Positions 18,064-25,411 of a stretch of 64,000 bases of DNA are shown one piece after another; within the stretch, counting starts at the first letter, position 1, and each line of letters begins with the position of its first letter. The DNA is from JAKPUX01 sp035353815 (GTDB taxonomy: Bacteria; Zhuqueibacterota; Zhuqueibacteria; Residuimicrobiales; Residuimicrobiaceae): positions 22,826 through 86,825 of the forward strand of contig DAOQAG010000014.1 in the NCBI GenBank assembly GCA_035353815.1, read 5' to 3'. The position numbers and the translations under genes were made by a program. The notes beneath the pieces were generated by a model. It was given only the letters and a program-made list of their open reading frames with translations. It had not been told where the DNA came from and did no database searches.

Positions 18064-19800
18064 TCAGACCCTGCGTTTGGCGGGAACCGCCACCGGCTCG
18101 TTCAGACCCATAAAATACTTCTGATGGATAATCGCGATGATATTGAACAGGGTATAATAGAGATTGAGCCCGGAGGGAAAATTATTGAAGAGCAAGGTCA
18201 TAAAAATGGGCATGAAATAGACCATGGCCTTTTGTTTGGGATCGCTGATCGACATCTTTTGCTGAACGATCATCGTCAGTCCCATCAACAGAGGCAGGAT
18301 ATTGACGCCGTTGCCGTACATCGGGATCGAAAAAGGCAGGGTAAAGACGGTATCGGGGCCGGAGAGATCCTTGATCCACCAGAAAAAACCCTCCTGGCGC
18401 AGCGAGATGGTGGTGCGAAAGACAATGTAGAGGGCCCAGAGGAGCGGCATTTGCAGCAGAATGGGGAGACATCCGCTCATCGGATTGACGCCCTCTTCCT
18501 TGTAAAGCTTCATGGTCTCGGCGTTGAGGCGCTGCGGATCCTTGGCATACTTTTCTTTTAACTCCTCCATCCGCGGCTGTAGCGCCTGCATTCTTTTCAT
18601 CGAGACCGTGCTCTTGTGGGTCAGCGGCGCTGTGATCAATTTGATGATCAGCGCAAAAAGGAGGAGCACCAGACCATAATTGGGGATCACCGCATGAAGC
18701 TTTTTGAAGGTCCAGAGGATGGCGATGCTGAAGGGCTGAATGATCACCGCGCCCATGTCCATGAACTTTTCCAAACCAATCTTGTAGGACTTGAGGAGGT
18801 CGTCATTCATCGGGCCGATGAATATTGTAAAACGGTCCCGGCTGCTCTCGCGCGTCAAAGGCATGCCCAGGCCGATGGCATATTTTTTCCACTTGAGTTT
18901 GCTGTCGCCTTGCCAGATAAATTCCTGCCCGAGCGTGGTCGCGGAGGCGCCCTTTTGCGAGACCGGAATGATCGCGTAGGCAAAATACTTGGTGCGCACT
19001 CCGACCCAGTCGATGCTGCCGCTCTCCTTCTCGAGAACTCCACGAGTTTTGCTGATTTTGTTGACTCGCCCGGCGGCCGCTACCGCTGCCTTGGCATAGT
19101 ACATGTCCTCGGCGAGACGCACCTCCGAACTGGCCAGGCCATTGGGCGCCACAATCTGGTACGATTTGTCTGCGACCAGCGAACCCATGTTTTCGAGGCT
19201 GACCTCCAGATCGAAATCATAGCGTCCGCTGCGGAAGGTATAGCTCTTGCTGATGAAGCGGCCGTCCGGGAATGGACGCGTGAAGGTCAGCGTCGTACCG
19301 CCGGGGGTGGCCGTGATCACACCCTGGTCATCGCAGGCGAAATTGTAGAGGCCGGTTCTCAGGGTATCCTCATCCCGGGTGACAAAATCGAGGCCGAGGT
19401 TTTCCCGGCCGTTTTCCGGGAGCAGCGAAACCAGTTCGCTGCCGCTTTTGCGGTACTTTTTCAGGGTCCAGCTTTGCAGGGTGCCGCCGCGGGTGGAAAA
19501 AACCGCCGTGAAGAGATCGGACTCGACGGTAATTTCGCGCGCGGGCTGCTGCATCTCCTCCTGCAAGGTACGCTGGCCCGAATCGTCGGGCGCGCTGCTC
19601 AGGCTTTCCGCCGCCAGCGTACCCTCCTTGACAACCCGGGTAGCCACGGAATCAGCGGTGGCAGGGCGGGTCTGACGCGCTTCCAGCTGCTTTTTATAGC
19701 TGTCGGGAAAGAAGATCTTTTGATAGATGGGGCTCTGGACGAAGAGAAACACCAGTCCGATCAGCAGAAAAGCGAGAATGGTCTTTTTGTCGAGGTTCAT
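18064..19800 (-). CDS. yidC: Membrane protein insertase YidC
   Basis: 578 residues, the Gram-negative layout: one N-terminal membrane anchor (ILAFLLIGLVFLFVQSPIYQ), a large periplasmic beta domain (about 70-340) and a five-helix insertase core from about 345 (IALLWTFKKLH-like segment, then YKEEGVNPMSGCLPILLQMP and FNNFPSGLNLYYTLFN). It ends in a short basic tail. YidC inserts and folds inner-membrane proteins, alone or with SecYEG. It is 8 bp after yidD and belongs to the conserved rpmH-rnpA-yidD-yidC cluster next to the origin. Confidence 0.97.
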   Translation of the reverse strand: MNLDKKTILAFLLIGLVFLFVQSPIYQKIFFPDSYKKQLEARQTRPATADSVATRVVKEGTLAAESLSSAPDDSGQRTLQEEMQQPAREITVESDLFTAVFSTRGGTLQSWTLKKYRKSGSELVSLLPENGRENLGLDFVTRDEDTLRTGLYNFACDDQGVITATPGGTTLTFTRPFPDGRFISKSYTFRSGRYDFDLEVSLENMGSLVADKSYQIVAPNGLASSEVRLAEDMYYAKAAVAAAGRVNKISKTRGVLEKESGSIDWVGVRTKYFAYAIIPVSQKGASATTLGQEFIWQGDSKLKWKKYAIGLGMPLTRESSRDRFTIFIGPMNDDLLKSYKIGLEKFMDMGAVIIQPFSIAILWTFKKLHAVIPNYGLVLLLFALIIKLITAPLTHKSTVSMKRMQALQPRMEELKEKYAKDPQRLNAETMKLYKEEGVNPMSGCLPILLQMPLLWALYIVFRTTISLRQEGFFWWIKDLSGPDTVFTLPFSIPMYGNGVNILPLLMGLTMIVQQKMSISDPKQKAMVYFMPIFMTLLFNNFPSGLNLYYTLFNIIAIIHQKYFMGLNEPVAVPAKRRV

Positions 19801-19808
19801 GGCTGGTC

Positions 19809-20030
19809 CTATACAGGGTCATATCCGCCCGGAAAAAGCGGATTGCATTTGAGCAAGCGAATGAAGGCCTTGCTACAACCTTTAATAATTCCATATTTTT
19901 CAATTGCTTGCAAGGCATATTCCGAGCAGGTTGGCTGAAAGCGGCAACTGGGAGGGAGCGCCGGTGAGATCGCATGCTGATAGAAACGAATAAGCGAGAG
20001 GAGGATCGGTTTTACGGGATTGTTATTCAC
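19809..20030 (-). CDS. yidD: Membrane protein insertion efficiency factor
   Basis: 73 residues with the family core FYQHAISPALPPSCRFQPTC, then SEYALQAIEKYG and a C-terminal NPLFPGGYDPV. YidD is a small membrane-associated protein, with conserved Cys residues, that helps YidC-dependent insertion. Its start overlaps the rnpA stop by 8 bp and yidC follows 8 bp later, the usual arrangement. Confidence 0.95.
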   Translation of the reverse strand: MNNNPVKPILLSLIRFYQHAISPALPPSCRFQPTCSEYALQAIEKYGIIKGCSKAFIRLLKCNPLFPGGYDPV

Positions 20031-20433
20031 TATCGTGGCGTTTTCCTTGTTGGCTTCCCTGCGGCGGGAGGCTCATGGGGCCGGCTGATCGTGCCATACG
20101 ACGGATGATCTGTGCGACCAGGGCCCGGAAATCGTTTTCCAGCGCGGTGAAGGGAGCGTTCAGGGCGCGCTCACGTGCGATAAGGATGAAATCCCCCGTG
20201 ATGCTGATCTCTTCCTGATGGCGTCGCCACACCTCGCGTCCGAGGCGGCGCAGGCGGTTTCTCTGCACCGCAGAGAGGCCGTGTCTGGCTGAAAATCCCA
20301 TGCGGCGCAGTTCATTCTCGTTATAGAAAACGGAAAAGTAGCTGCCCTGAAAGAGCAAGCCCCTCTTGATGAGTTCGGAAAACTCGGCGCGTTTCTTGAT
20401 CATGGCCGAGTGGTCGAGTTTAGCGCGGGGCAC
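20023..20433 (-). CDS. rnpA: Ribonuclease P protein component
   Basis: 136 residues from GTG 20433; an internal ATG at 20403 (MIKKRAEF) is the alternative, and neither has a good ribosome-binding site, so coupling to rpmH 14 bp upstream is likely. The family core is present: IKKRAEFSELIKRG, then FSARHGLSAVQRNRLRRLGREVW, the basic RNR helix that contacts RNase P RNA. The protein assists 5' processing of pre-tRNA. The C-terminus carries a polar extension of about 20 residues. The RNase P RNA gene (rnpB) is not in the window. Confidence 0.93.
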   Translation of the reverse strand: MPRAKLDHSAMIKKRAEFSELIKRGLLFQGSYFSVFYNENELRRMGFSARHGLSAVQRNRLRRLGREVWRRHQEEISITGDFILIARERALNAPFTALENDFRALVAQIIRRMARSAGPMSLPPQGSQQGKRHDSE

Positions 20434-20447
20434 GAGGGGCGTACCGG

Positions 20448-20591
20448 TTATTCGTCACTGACACTCAATTTTTTGCGTCCTTTGGCTCTGCGCCGCGCGA
20501 GAACGATGCGGCCGTTTTTGGAGGCCATTCTGGAACGGAACCCATGCTTGTTGATCCGCTTCCGTTTGCTGGGCTGGAATGTAGGTTGCAT
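20448..20591 (-). CDS. rpmH: 50S ribosomal protein L34
   Basis: 47 residues, MQPTFQPSKRKRINKHGF to KKLSVSDE, with the family motif KRKRxxKHGFRxRM followed by a very basic tail (VLARRRAKGRKKLSV). It is too short for many ORF filters but unmistakable. ATG 20591 has an AAGGAG site nine bases upstream. It is the first gene of the leftward run and faces dnaA across the origin-associated gap, as in most bacteria. Confidence 0.97.
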   Translation of the reverse strand: MQPTFQPSKRKRINKHGFRSRMASKNGRIVLARRRAKGRKKLSVSDE

Positions 20592-20628
20592 GTAGGGAAT
20601 CTCCTTTTAAAATGGATATTAGCTTATA

Positions 20629-20657
20629 TAATTACGAATTTTCTTTTAAAAAATCAA
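20629..20657 (-). promoter_or_regulatory. Putative rpmH promoter
   Basis: On the minus strand TTGATT (20652-20657), a 17-base spacer and TAATTA (20629-20634) lie in an AT-rich segment about 40 bp ahead of rpmH. It would drive rpmH-rnpA-yidD-yidC. Confidence 0.4.
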
Positions 20658-20935
20658 GCATTTATTTTGTCTTCAGCCCGGTGCTGCGGATGTGCCCGGA
20701 TGGGCCGCTGTGTTTTGTTCCCCGTCTGCAGAAGGCCGGTACGCCGCTCAGTGCCGTCTGCCACCCGAAAAAAAAATCAATTTTGCTGTTGCAAATCACC
20801 CGGCTTTTACTAACATTTAAAGGGAAAACCGGAACTTTGAGAAAATGTGGATAACTGCAAGGCTGTTCACCTGAAAGCAGCTGCCGGCCGGCAGCATCGC
20901 CAGGTGGTGTGGATAATCCCGACGGGATTCCGGTG

Positions 20936-20964
20936 TTAACCCATCCATTTTCAAGGCTTATATA
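20936..20964 (+). promoter_or_regulatory. Putative dnaA promoter among DnaA boxes
   Basis: TTAACC (20936-20941), a 17-base spacer and TATATA (20959-20964) lie about 140 bp before dnaA. A DnaA box ends 20 bp upstream (20916) and two more follow at 20986 and 21007, which would allow DnaA to repress its own gene. Both hexamers are only partial matches to consensus. Confidence 0.35.
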
Positions 20965-21101
20965 AAAATATCCCACCTTGATGGATGTGAATAACTTGAT
21001 CTTTATTGTGGATAACTCAGAATTACCTTGTAACGTAGCATCCGGAGCCGGGGCAGGACGATATGTTGACAAGCAATCCTCTATTACGTGACGGGAGCCA
21101 T

Positions 21102-22463
21102 ATGCAGTACGATCATACCGAGATCTGGGACAAGGTCCTCGCCATCCTCAAGGATGAAGTGCACCCCAACACCCTGCTCACCTGGTTTCGACCGATTCGA
21201 CCCCTCAAACTGGATGACAAGTCCCTGACCATCCAGGTCCCCAACCAATTTTCCTACGAATGGATCGAGCAGCAATACGGCGGCATGATGAACCAGGCGC
21301 TGTCGCAGGTCATGGGTAACGGCTTCAAGCTGTCCTATTCCATTCGCATGGATTCGCCCCTGCCGCCAGAACTGAGCGTGCCCGTGCCGGTCAGACCCGT
21401 TGCCTCTGCCGTTCCGGCCGGACCGCGGCATCCGGACAATCTCAATATCCGCTACTGCTTCGACAGCTATGTCGAGGGCGAGTGTAACAAATTTGCCAAG
21501 GCTGCTGCTCTCGCGGTCGCCAAATCGCCCGGATCGACCACCTTCAATCCGCTGGTGGTCTATGGCGGTGTCGGCCTGGGCAAGACGCATCTGATTCAAG
21601 CCATCGGAAACTACGCCAAGGAGCAGAATCCCGCAACGCGTGTTCTCTATGTCGATAGCGAGCGCTTTACCGCCGATTTCATCAATTCGATTCAGAAGAA
21701 CAAGACCACCGAGTTCAGCGGACTGTACCGCAATGTGGATATCCTGATGATCGACGACATCCAGTTTTTCGGCAATAAAGAACGCACCCAGGATGAATTT
21801 TTCCATACTTTCAACGCCCTGCACCAGAAGGGCAAGCAGATCATCCTCTCCTCCGATCGCCCTCCCAAGGATCTGCTGGGCATGGAGGAGCGTCTCAAAT
21901 CGCGTTTTCAGTGGGGTCTGGTCGTCGATATCCAGCCTCCTGATCTGGAAACGCGGCAAGCGATTCTCCAGAAGAAGGCCGAGGAAAGTTCGATCGAGCT
22001 GCCTCCGGAGATTTTCCATTTCATCGCGACGCACATCACCTCCAATATCCGCGAACTCGAGGGGGCGATGATCCGTCTGCTGGCCTATGCCTCGTTGAAC
22101 GGGATCGATATCACGCTTGAACTCGCCAAAAAGGTCCTGCGCGATGTCTGCATCAGCAAGACGCGCGCGATCAGCATTGAGTACATCCAGAAGGTGACGG
22201 CTGAACATTTTGCCTTTCCGGATGATTTGCTGCGCTCCAAAACGCGCAAGAAAGAGATCGCCCAGGCCCGGCAGATTTGTATGTATCTCTGCAAATCGCT
22301 CACCGACAGTTCCCTTAAAACCATCGGACTGCACTTCGGCGGGCGTGATCACAGCACAGTCATTCACGCCCTCAATTGCACGGAAGAGATGATGCGCGGC
22401 AATGTCAAATTCCGCGAGGATGTTGATGCCATTCGTAGCAAGATCGAGATTTCCCAGCTTTGA
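21102..22463 (+). CDS. dnaA: Chromosomal replication initiator protein
   Basis: 453 residues from ATG 21102 (site GGGAG), which gives the usual short lead MQYDHTEIWDKVL; ATG 21063 in the same frame would add 13 residues. Domain I (about 1-85) contains TLLTWFRPI, and a short linker follows. Domain III has Walker A GGVGLGKTHL and Walker B ILMIDDIQFF. Domain IV is the HTH with the DNA-binding signature GGRDHSTVIHA near the C-terminus. DnaA binds the boxes on both sides of this gene, opens the AT-rich element before dnaN and starts replication. Confidence 0.98.
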   Translation: MQYDHTEIWDKVLAILKDEVHPNTLLTWFRPIRPLKLDDKSLTIQVPNQFSYEWIEQQYGGMMNQALSQVMGNGFKLSYSIRMDSPLPPELSVPVPVRPVASAVPAGPRHPDNLNIRYCFDSYVEGECNKFAKAAALAVAKSPGSTTFNPLVVYGGVGLGKTHLIQAIGNYAKEQNPATRVLYVDSERFTADFINSIQKNKTTEFSGLYRNVDILMIDDIQFFGNKERTQDEFFHTFNALHQKGKQIILSSDRPPKDLLGMEERLKSRFQWGLVVDIQPPDLETRQAILQKKAEESSIELPPEIFHFIATHITSNIRELEGAMIRLLAYASLNGIDITLELAKKVLRDVCISKTRAISIEYIQKVTAEHFAFPDDLLRSKTRKKEIAQARQICMYLCKSLTDSSLKTIGLHFGGRDHSTVIHALNCTEEMMRGNVKFREDVDAIRSKIEISQL

Positions 22464-22714
22464 GGGTACCCATGTGCACAAGATGTGAAATTGCTGTGCA
22501 AAACCAGCTGAAGGGTGTGGACAAGGTCAGGGTTATCCCCGCGCGGTGCCAGACCAGGGCCCTGGCGTGGATAAAAGCGCCCTTATCCCCGCCCGATGCA
22601 CACCGGTTTGTGTAAAACCCGCCGCAGGGGGTCCATGTGCTTACTTGTTGTTTTCAAGCGGCCGAACGCGTCACAAAAATCCGGATTTTTTGCTTATCCA
22701 CATATCCACCCTGC
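22464..22714. other. oriC: downstream DnaA-box cluster
   Basis: The dnaA-dnaN gap has an exact DnaA box TTATCCACA at 22694-22702. Near matches lie at 22516-22524 (TGTGGACAA), 22567-22575 (CGTGGATAA), 22533-22541 and 22584-22592 (TTATCCCCG, two changes each) and 22702-22710 (ATATCCACC). The exact box lies immediately before a GC-rich spacer and the DnaA-trio. With no gene in the gap, this is the most likely replication start. Confidence 0.88.
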
Positions 22715-22760
22715 CTACTACTACAATTATCTTGATATATATTTTTTTATTATATAACTT
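22715..22760. other. oriC: DnaA-trio and AT-rich unwinding element
   Basis: CTACTACTAC (22715-22724) reads 3'-GATGATGATG-5' on the other strand, the repeating trinucleotide of the DnaA-trio. It is followed by an almost pure A/T stretch (22725-22760). The order box, GC-rich spacer, trio, AT-rich DNA matches the basal unwinding system described for B. subtilis oriC. DnaA should nucleate on the duplex box and extend as a filament onto the trio strand. Confidence 0.85.
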
Positions 22761-22797
22761 AGAGGATTAAACCAGCCTTTTTCGCATGGAGGAAAAC

Positions 22798-23958
22798 ATG
22801 AATTTTTCGGTTTCCAAAAAGGACTTTTTCGACGCCCTGCAGAAAGTGATCGGCGTTGTGCCGCCCAAAACCACGATCTCCATACTTACCTGCATTCTGC
22901 TCGATCTCCGCAATGGCAAGCTGTCGCTGACCGGAACGGACCTCGAAATTTCGATCACGACTACGCTCGACGTCGACGGAAGCGAGGAGGGCTCGGTGGC
23001 CATTCCGGCCAAAATCCTGGTCGAAATCGTGCGCGAACTGCCCGATGTTCCCCTGAATATTTACTCCGATGCCGACAACAAGGTCACCATCAAGACCGAC
23101 AAGGGGGAATACAAACTCGCCACCCAACCGCGCGAGGATTTTCCACAGATCAGCGTCGAGGAGGGCGAACTGGCCTTTCAGATCAAGGCCGAACTGCTCG
23201 GCCGCATGGCGGAACAGACCATGTTCGCCGTTTCGACCGATGAATTGCGTCCCGCCCTGACGGGCATCAATATGGAACTGCTTCCCGGCGAGATCCGCTT
23301 CGTCGCCACCGACGGTCACCGCCTGGCCAAGATCACGGTCAGCAACGGCATGCTCAGTGACGATGTACGCCGCAATCTGATCGTCCCCACCAAAACCCTG
23401 CATCTGCTCCTGCGCAATTTACAGGAGCAGGCTCCGGTCGGCATCCAGATCGGCGAGGATCATATTGTGTTCACGCTGGAACGCGCCGTGGTCTATTCAA
23501 AGCTGATTTCCGGCACCTATCCCAATTACGAGCGCGTTCTTCCCAAGGATAATGATAAAAAACTGCAGATCAACCGCGAGCTGCTGATCGCCAGCCTGCG
23601 CCGCGTCTCTATTTTCTCCAGCTCCCTGACCCATCAGGTGCGGCTGATGGTTTCGGCTGATGAAATGACCATTCGCTCCGAGGATCTGGAGTTCGGCGCG
23701 GAGGCCAAAGAGACCATCCCGGCCACCTTCAACGGCGAGTGGTTGCAGATCGGCTACAATGGCACCTACCTGATGGATGTTCTGCGCCATCTCGAGGGCG
23801 AAGAGGTCATTTTCGAGTTGAAGGATGCGACCAGCGCCGCCATCCTCAAGCCGGTTGAAAAGAAGGTGGACGAGGAGATCATCATGCTGCTGATGCCGAT
23901 CCGCATCAATGAGGCCGCACCGGCAACGGGAACCGAGTACTCCTACAGTGCCGAGTAG
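22798..23958 (+). CDS. dnaN: DNA polymerase III beta subunit (sliding clamp)
   Basis: 386 residues from ATG 22798, which has GGAGG five bases upstream; an in-frame ATG at 22786 lacks this spacing. Three repeated clamp domains are recognisable, with typical segments LPDVPLNIYSDADNKVTIK, FVATDGHRLAKITV and ending VDEEIIMLLMPIRIN, the family C-terminal MPxR region. The ring-shaped dimer tethers polymerase III to DNA. The gene lies between oriC and recF, the classic order. About 18 residues follow the usual MPIRI end. Confidence 0.97.
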   Translation: MNFSVSKKDFFDALQKVIGVVPPKTTISILTCILLDLRNGKLSLTGTDLEISITTTLDVDGSEEGSVAIPAKILVEIVRELPDVPLNIYSDADNKVTIKTDKGEYKLATQPREDFPQISVEEGELAFQIKAELLGRMAEQTMFAVSTDELRPALTGINMELLPGEIRFVATDGHRLAKITVSNGMLSDDVRRNLIVPTKTLHLLLRNLQEQAPVGIQIGEDHIVFTLERAVVYSKLISGTYPNYERVLPKDNDKKLQINRELLIASLRRVSIFSSSLTHQVRLMVSADEMTIRSEDLEFGAEAKETIPATFNGEWLQIGYNGTYLMDVLRHLEGEEVIFELKDATSAAILKPVEKKVDEEIIMLLMPIRINEAAPATGTEYSYSAE

Positions 23959-23972
23959 GAATCGGCCCGATC

Positions 23973-25115
23973 ATGCTCCTGCGCCGTCTGGTTATCGATT
24001 GTTTTCGAAATCTGGGTTCCCAACAGCTCGACTTTTGCAGCCACAAAAACTATCTTTTTGGTGAAAATGCCCAGGGCAAGACCAATTTGCTCGAGGTGAT
24101 CTATCTGCTCTGCCTCTGCAAGTCGTTTCGCACCGCCAGCGACGCAGAGATGGTTCCCCTGGGCAAAGAATATTTCAGTATCACCGGCCATTTTATCGGC
24201 CAGAATTCGATTGAACACGAGATCCATTTGCGCTACCAGACCGCGTCCGGAAAACTGCTCGTTCTTGATGGCAAACCGCTGCATCAGCTCTCCCGCCTGG
24301 TGGGGCAATTTCCGGTTGTGGTACTGTCCGTCGCCGATTATGATATCACCCATGGTTCCCCGCAACAGCGCCGGCGTTTTTTCAACATCCTGGCATCCCA
24401 GTGTTCAACCCGCTACCTGAACGATCTCAAAGAGTATGACAAGATCATCAAGCAGCGCAACCGCATCCTCTGGCTCGGCCAGAACAGCAGAATGCAAGCG
24501 CGCGATGATCTGGCGGTCTGGGATGAGCAACTCATCTCCCGGGGAACGGCCTTGATGCGTTTCCGCCAGCGCCTGGTGGCGGAGATGAGCGAGGTTCTCG
24601 CCTCCCGTTATCAGCGGATCGCCGGGGATTCGGACGCGCGGCTGACCATCACCTATCAGCCCAATGTCACGGGCGGGGGTGAGGCGGAGATGGAGCAGCA
24701 GTTTGCTGAGCGCTTGCGTCAGAGGCAGAGCGCCGAGGCCGCGCGGGGCGTGTCGCTGGTTGGACCCCATCGCGATGATTTTCTTTTTCAGATCGGGCCG
24801 CGCCCGCTGCGCCAGTATGGTTCGCGGGGGGAGCACAAAAGCGCCTTGATCAGCCTCAAGGCCGCGGAACTGGACCTGTTAAAACGCCACCTGCAGATGA
24901 CACCGCTGCTGCTGCTGGACGATCTCTATGCCGAGCTGGACCAGGAGCGCGGCGAGCGGGTCATCGATCTCTTTTCCGAGGAGGGGCAGTGTTTCATCTC
25001 CGGCACCTCCGCCGATTATGCCTCCCTGCAGCATCGGCTGCAGCGGGGCGAGCGGGAGGAGCTCTTTTTGGTAGGCGGCGGCGAGATCAGAAGGGCCGGA
25101 ATTGGCGAGGGATAA
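23973..25115 (+). CDS. recF: DNA replication and repair protein RecF
   Basis: 380 residues. An ABC-type ATPase with Walker A GENAQGKTNLLE (about 31-42), the signature SRGEHKSALISLKAAEL and Walker B PLLLLDDLYAELD. RecF binds DNA at gaps and, with RecO and RecR, helps load RecA onto SSB-coated DNA. It is 14 bp after dnaN, and its 3' end overlaps the DciA-like gene by 14 bp. Confidence 0.96.
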   Translation: MLLRRLVIDCFRNLGSQQLDFCSHKNYLFGENAQGKTNLLEVIYLLCLCKSFRTASDAEMVPLGKEYFSITGHFIGQNSIEHEIHLRYQTASGKLLVLDGKPLHQLSRLVGQFPVVVLSVADYDITHGSPQQRRRFFNILASQCSTRYLNDLKEYDKIIKQRNRILWLGQNSRMQARDDLAVWDEQLISRGTALMRFRQRLVAEMSEVLASRYQRIAGDSDARLTITYQPNVTGGGEAEMEQQFAERLRQRQSAEAARGVSLVGPHRDDFLFQIGPRPLRQYGSRGEHKSALISLKAAELDLLKRHLQMTPLLLLDDLYAELDQERGERVIDLFSEEGQCFISGTSADYASLQHRLQRGEREELFLVGGGEIRRAGIGEG

Positions 25116-25392
25116 AATCCAGCATATTTCCCTGGGTTTGGGCCAGCTGGTCAAGCAACTGGGATTGGGAGAGCGTCTGCGCCAGCAGCGCGTTCTGGAC
25201 GAGTGGGCCCGGATGGTGGGGGAGCGCATCGCCGCAGTTTCGCGGCCCGAACGGATCCAGGATGGGGTGCTTTATGTGCGGGTCTCCTCGGCAAGCTGGC
25301 GGATGGAACTGCTCTTTCAAAAAGCGCTGATCCTGGAAAAAATTGCCACAGCTCTGGGCGAAGATCTTGTCAAAGACATACGCTATATCTAA
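25102..25392 (+). CDS. DUF721 / DciA-like replicative helicase loader candidate
   Basis: 96 residues from TTG 25102, overlapping the recF stop by 14 bp. The core GERLRQQRVLDEWARMVGE followed by DGVLYVRVSSASWRMELLFQK matches DUF721. DciA, the founding member, assists DnaB loading in bacteria without DnaC or DnaI. The place between recF and gyrB matches mycobacterial Rv0004, a known DciA. No dnaC or dnaI is in the window, so a helicase-loading role is reasonable but inferred. The unusual start codon and overlap imply coupling to recF translation. Confidence 0.8.
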   Translation: MARDKIQHISLGLGQLVKQLGLGERLRQQRVLDEWARMVGERIAAVSRPERIQDGVLYVRVSSASWRMELLFQKALILEKIATALGEDLVKDIRYI

Positions 25393-25411
25393 AACGGGCA
25401 CTGTGAAGGGC

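Larger units (their letters stand above)
20592..21101. other. rpmH-dnaA intergenic region with upstream DnaA-box cluster (origin part 1)
   Basis: This gap between the divergent rpmH and dnaA genes holds four DnaA-box matches in the TGTGGATAA orientation. Three are exact (20846-20854, 20908-20916, 21007-21015) and one has a single change (20986-20994, TGTGAATAA). Boxes this dense outside genes mark origins and dnaA autoregulation. Together with the boxes after dnaA they give a two-part origin with dnaA in the middle. Confidence 0.85.

Noticed and set aside
21084..22481. 465-codon minus-strand frame opposite dnaA, and similar long frames opposite mnmG (14568-16268) and the patatin gene (31093-32955)
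   Set aside because: Each shadows a confidently identified gene in the opposite frame; no motif or start signal supports them.
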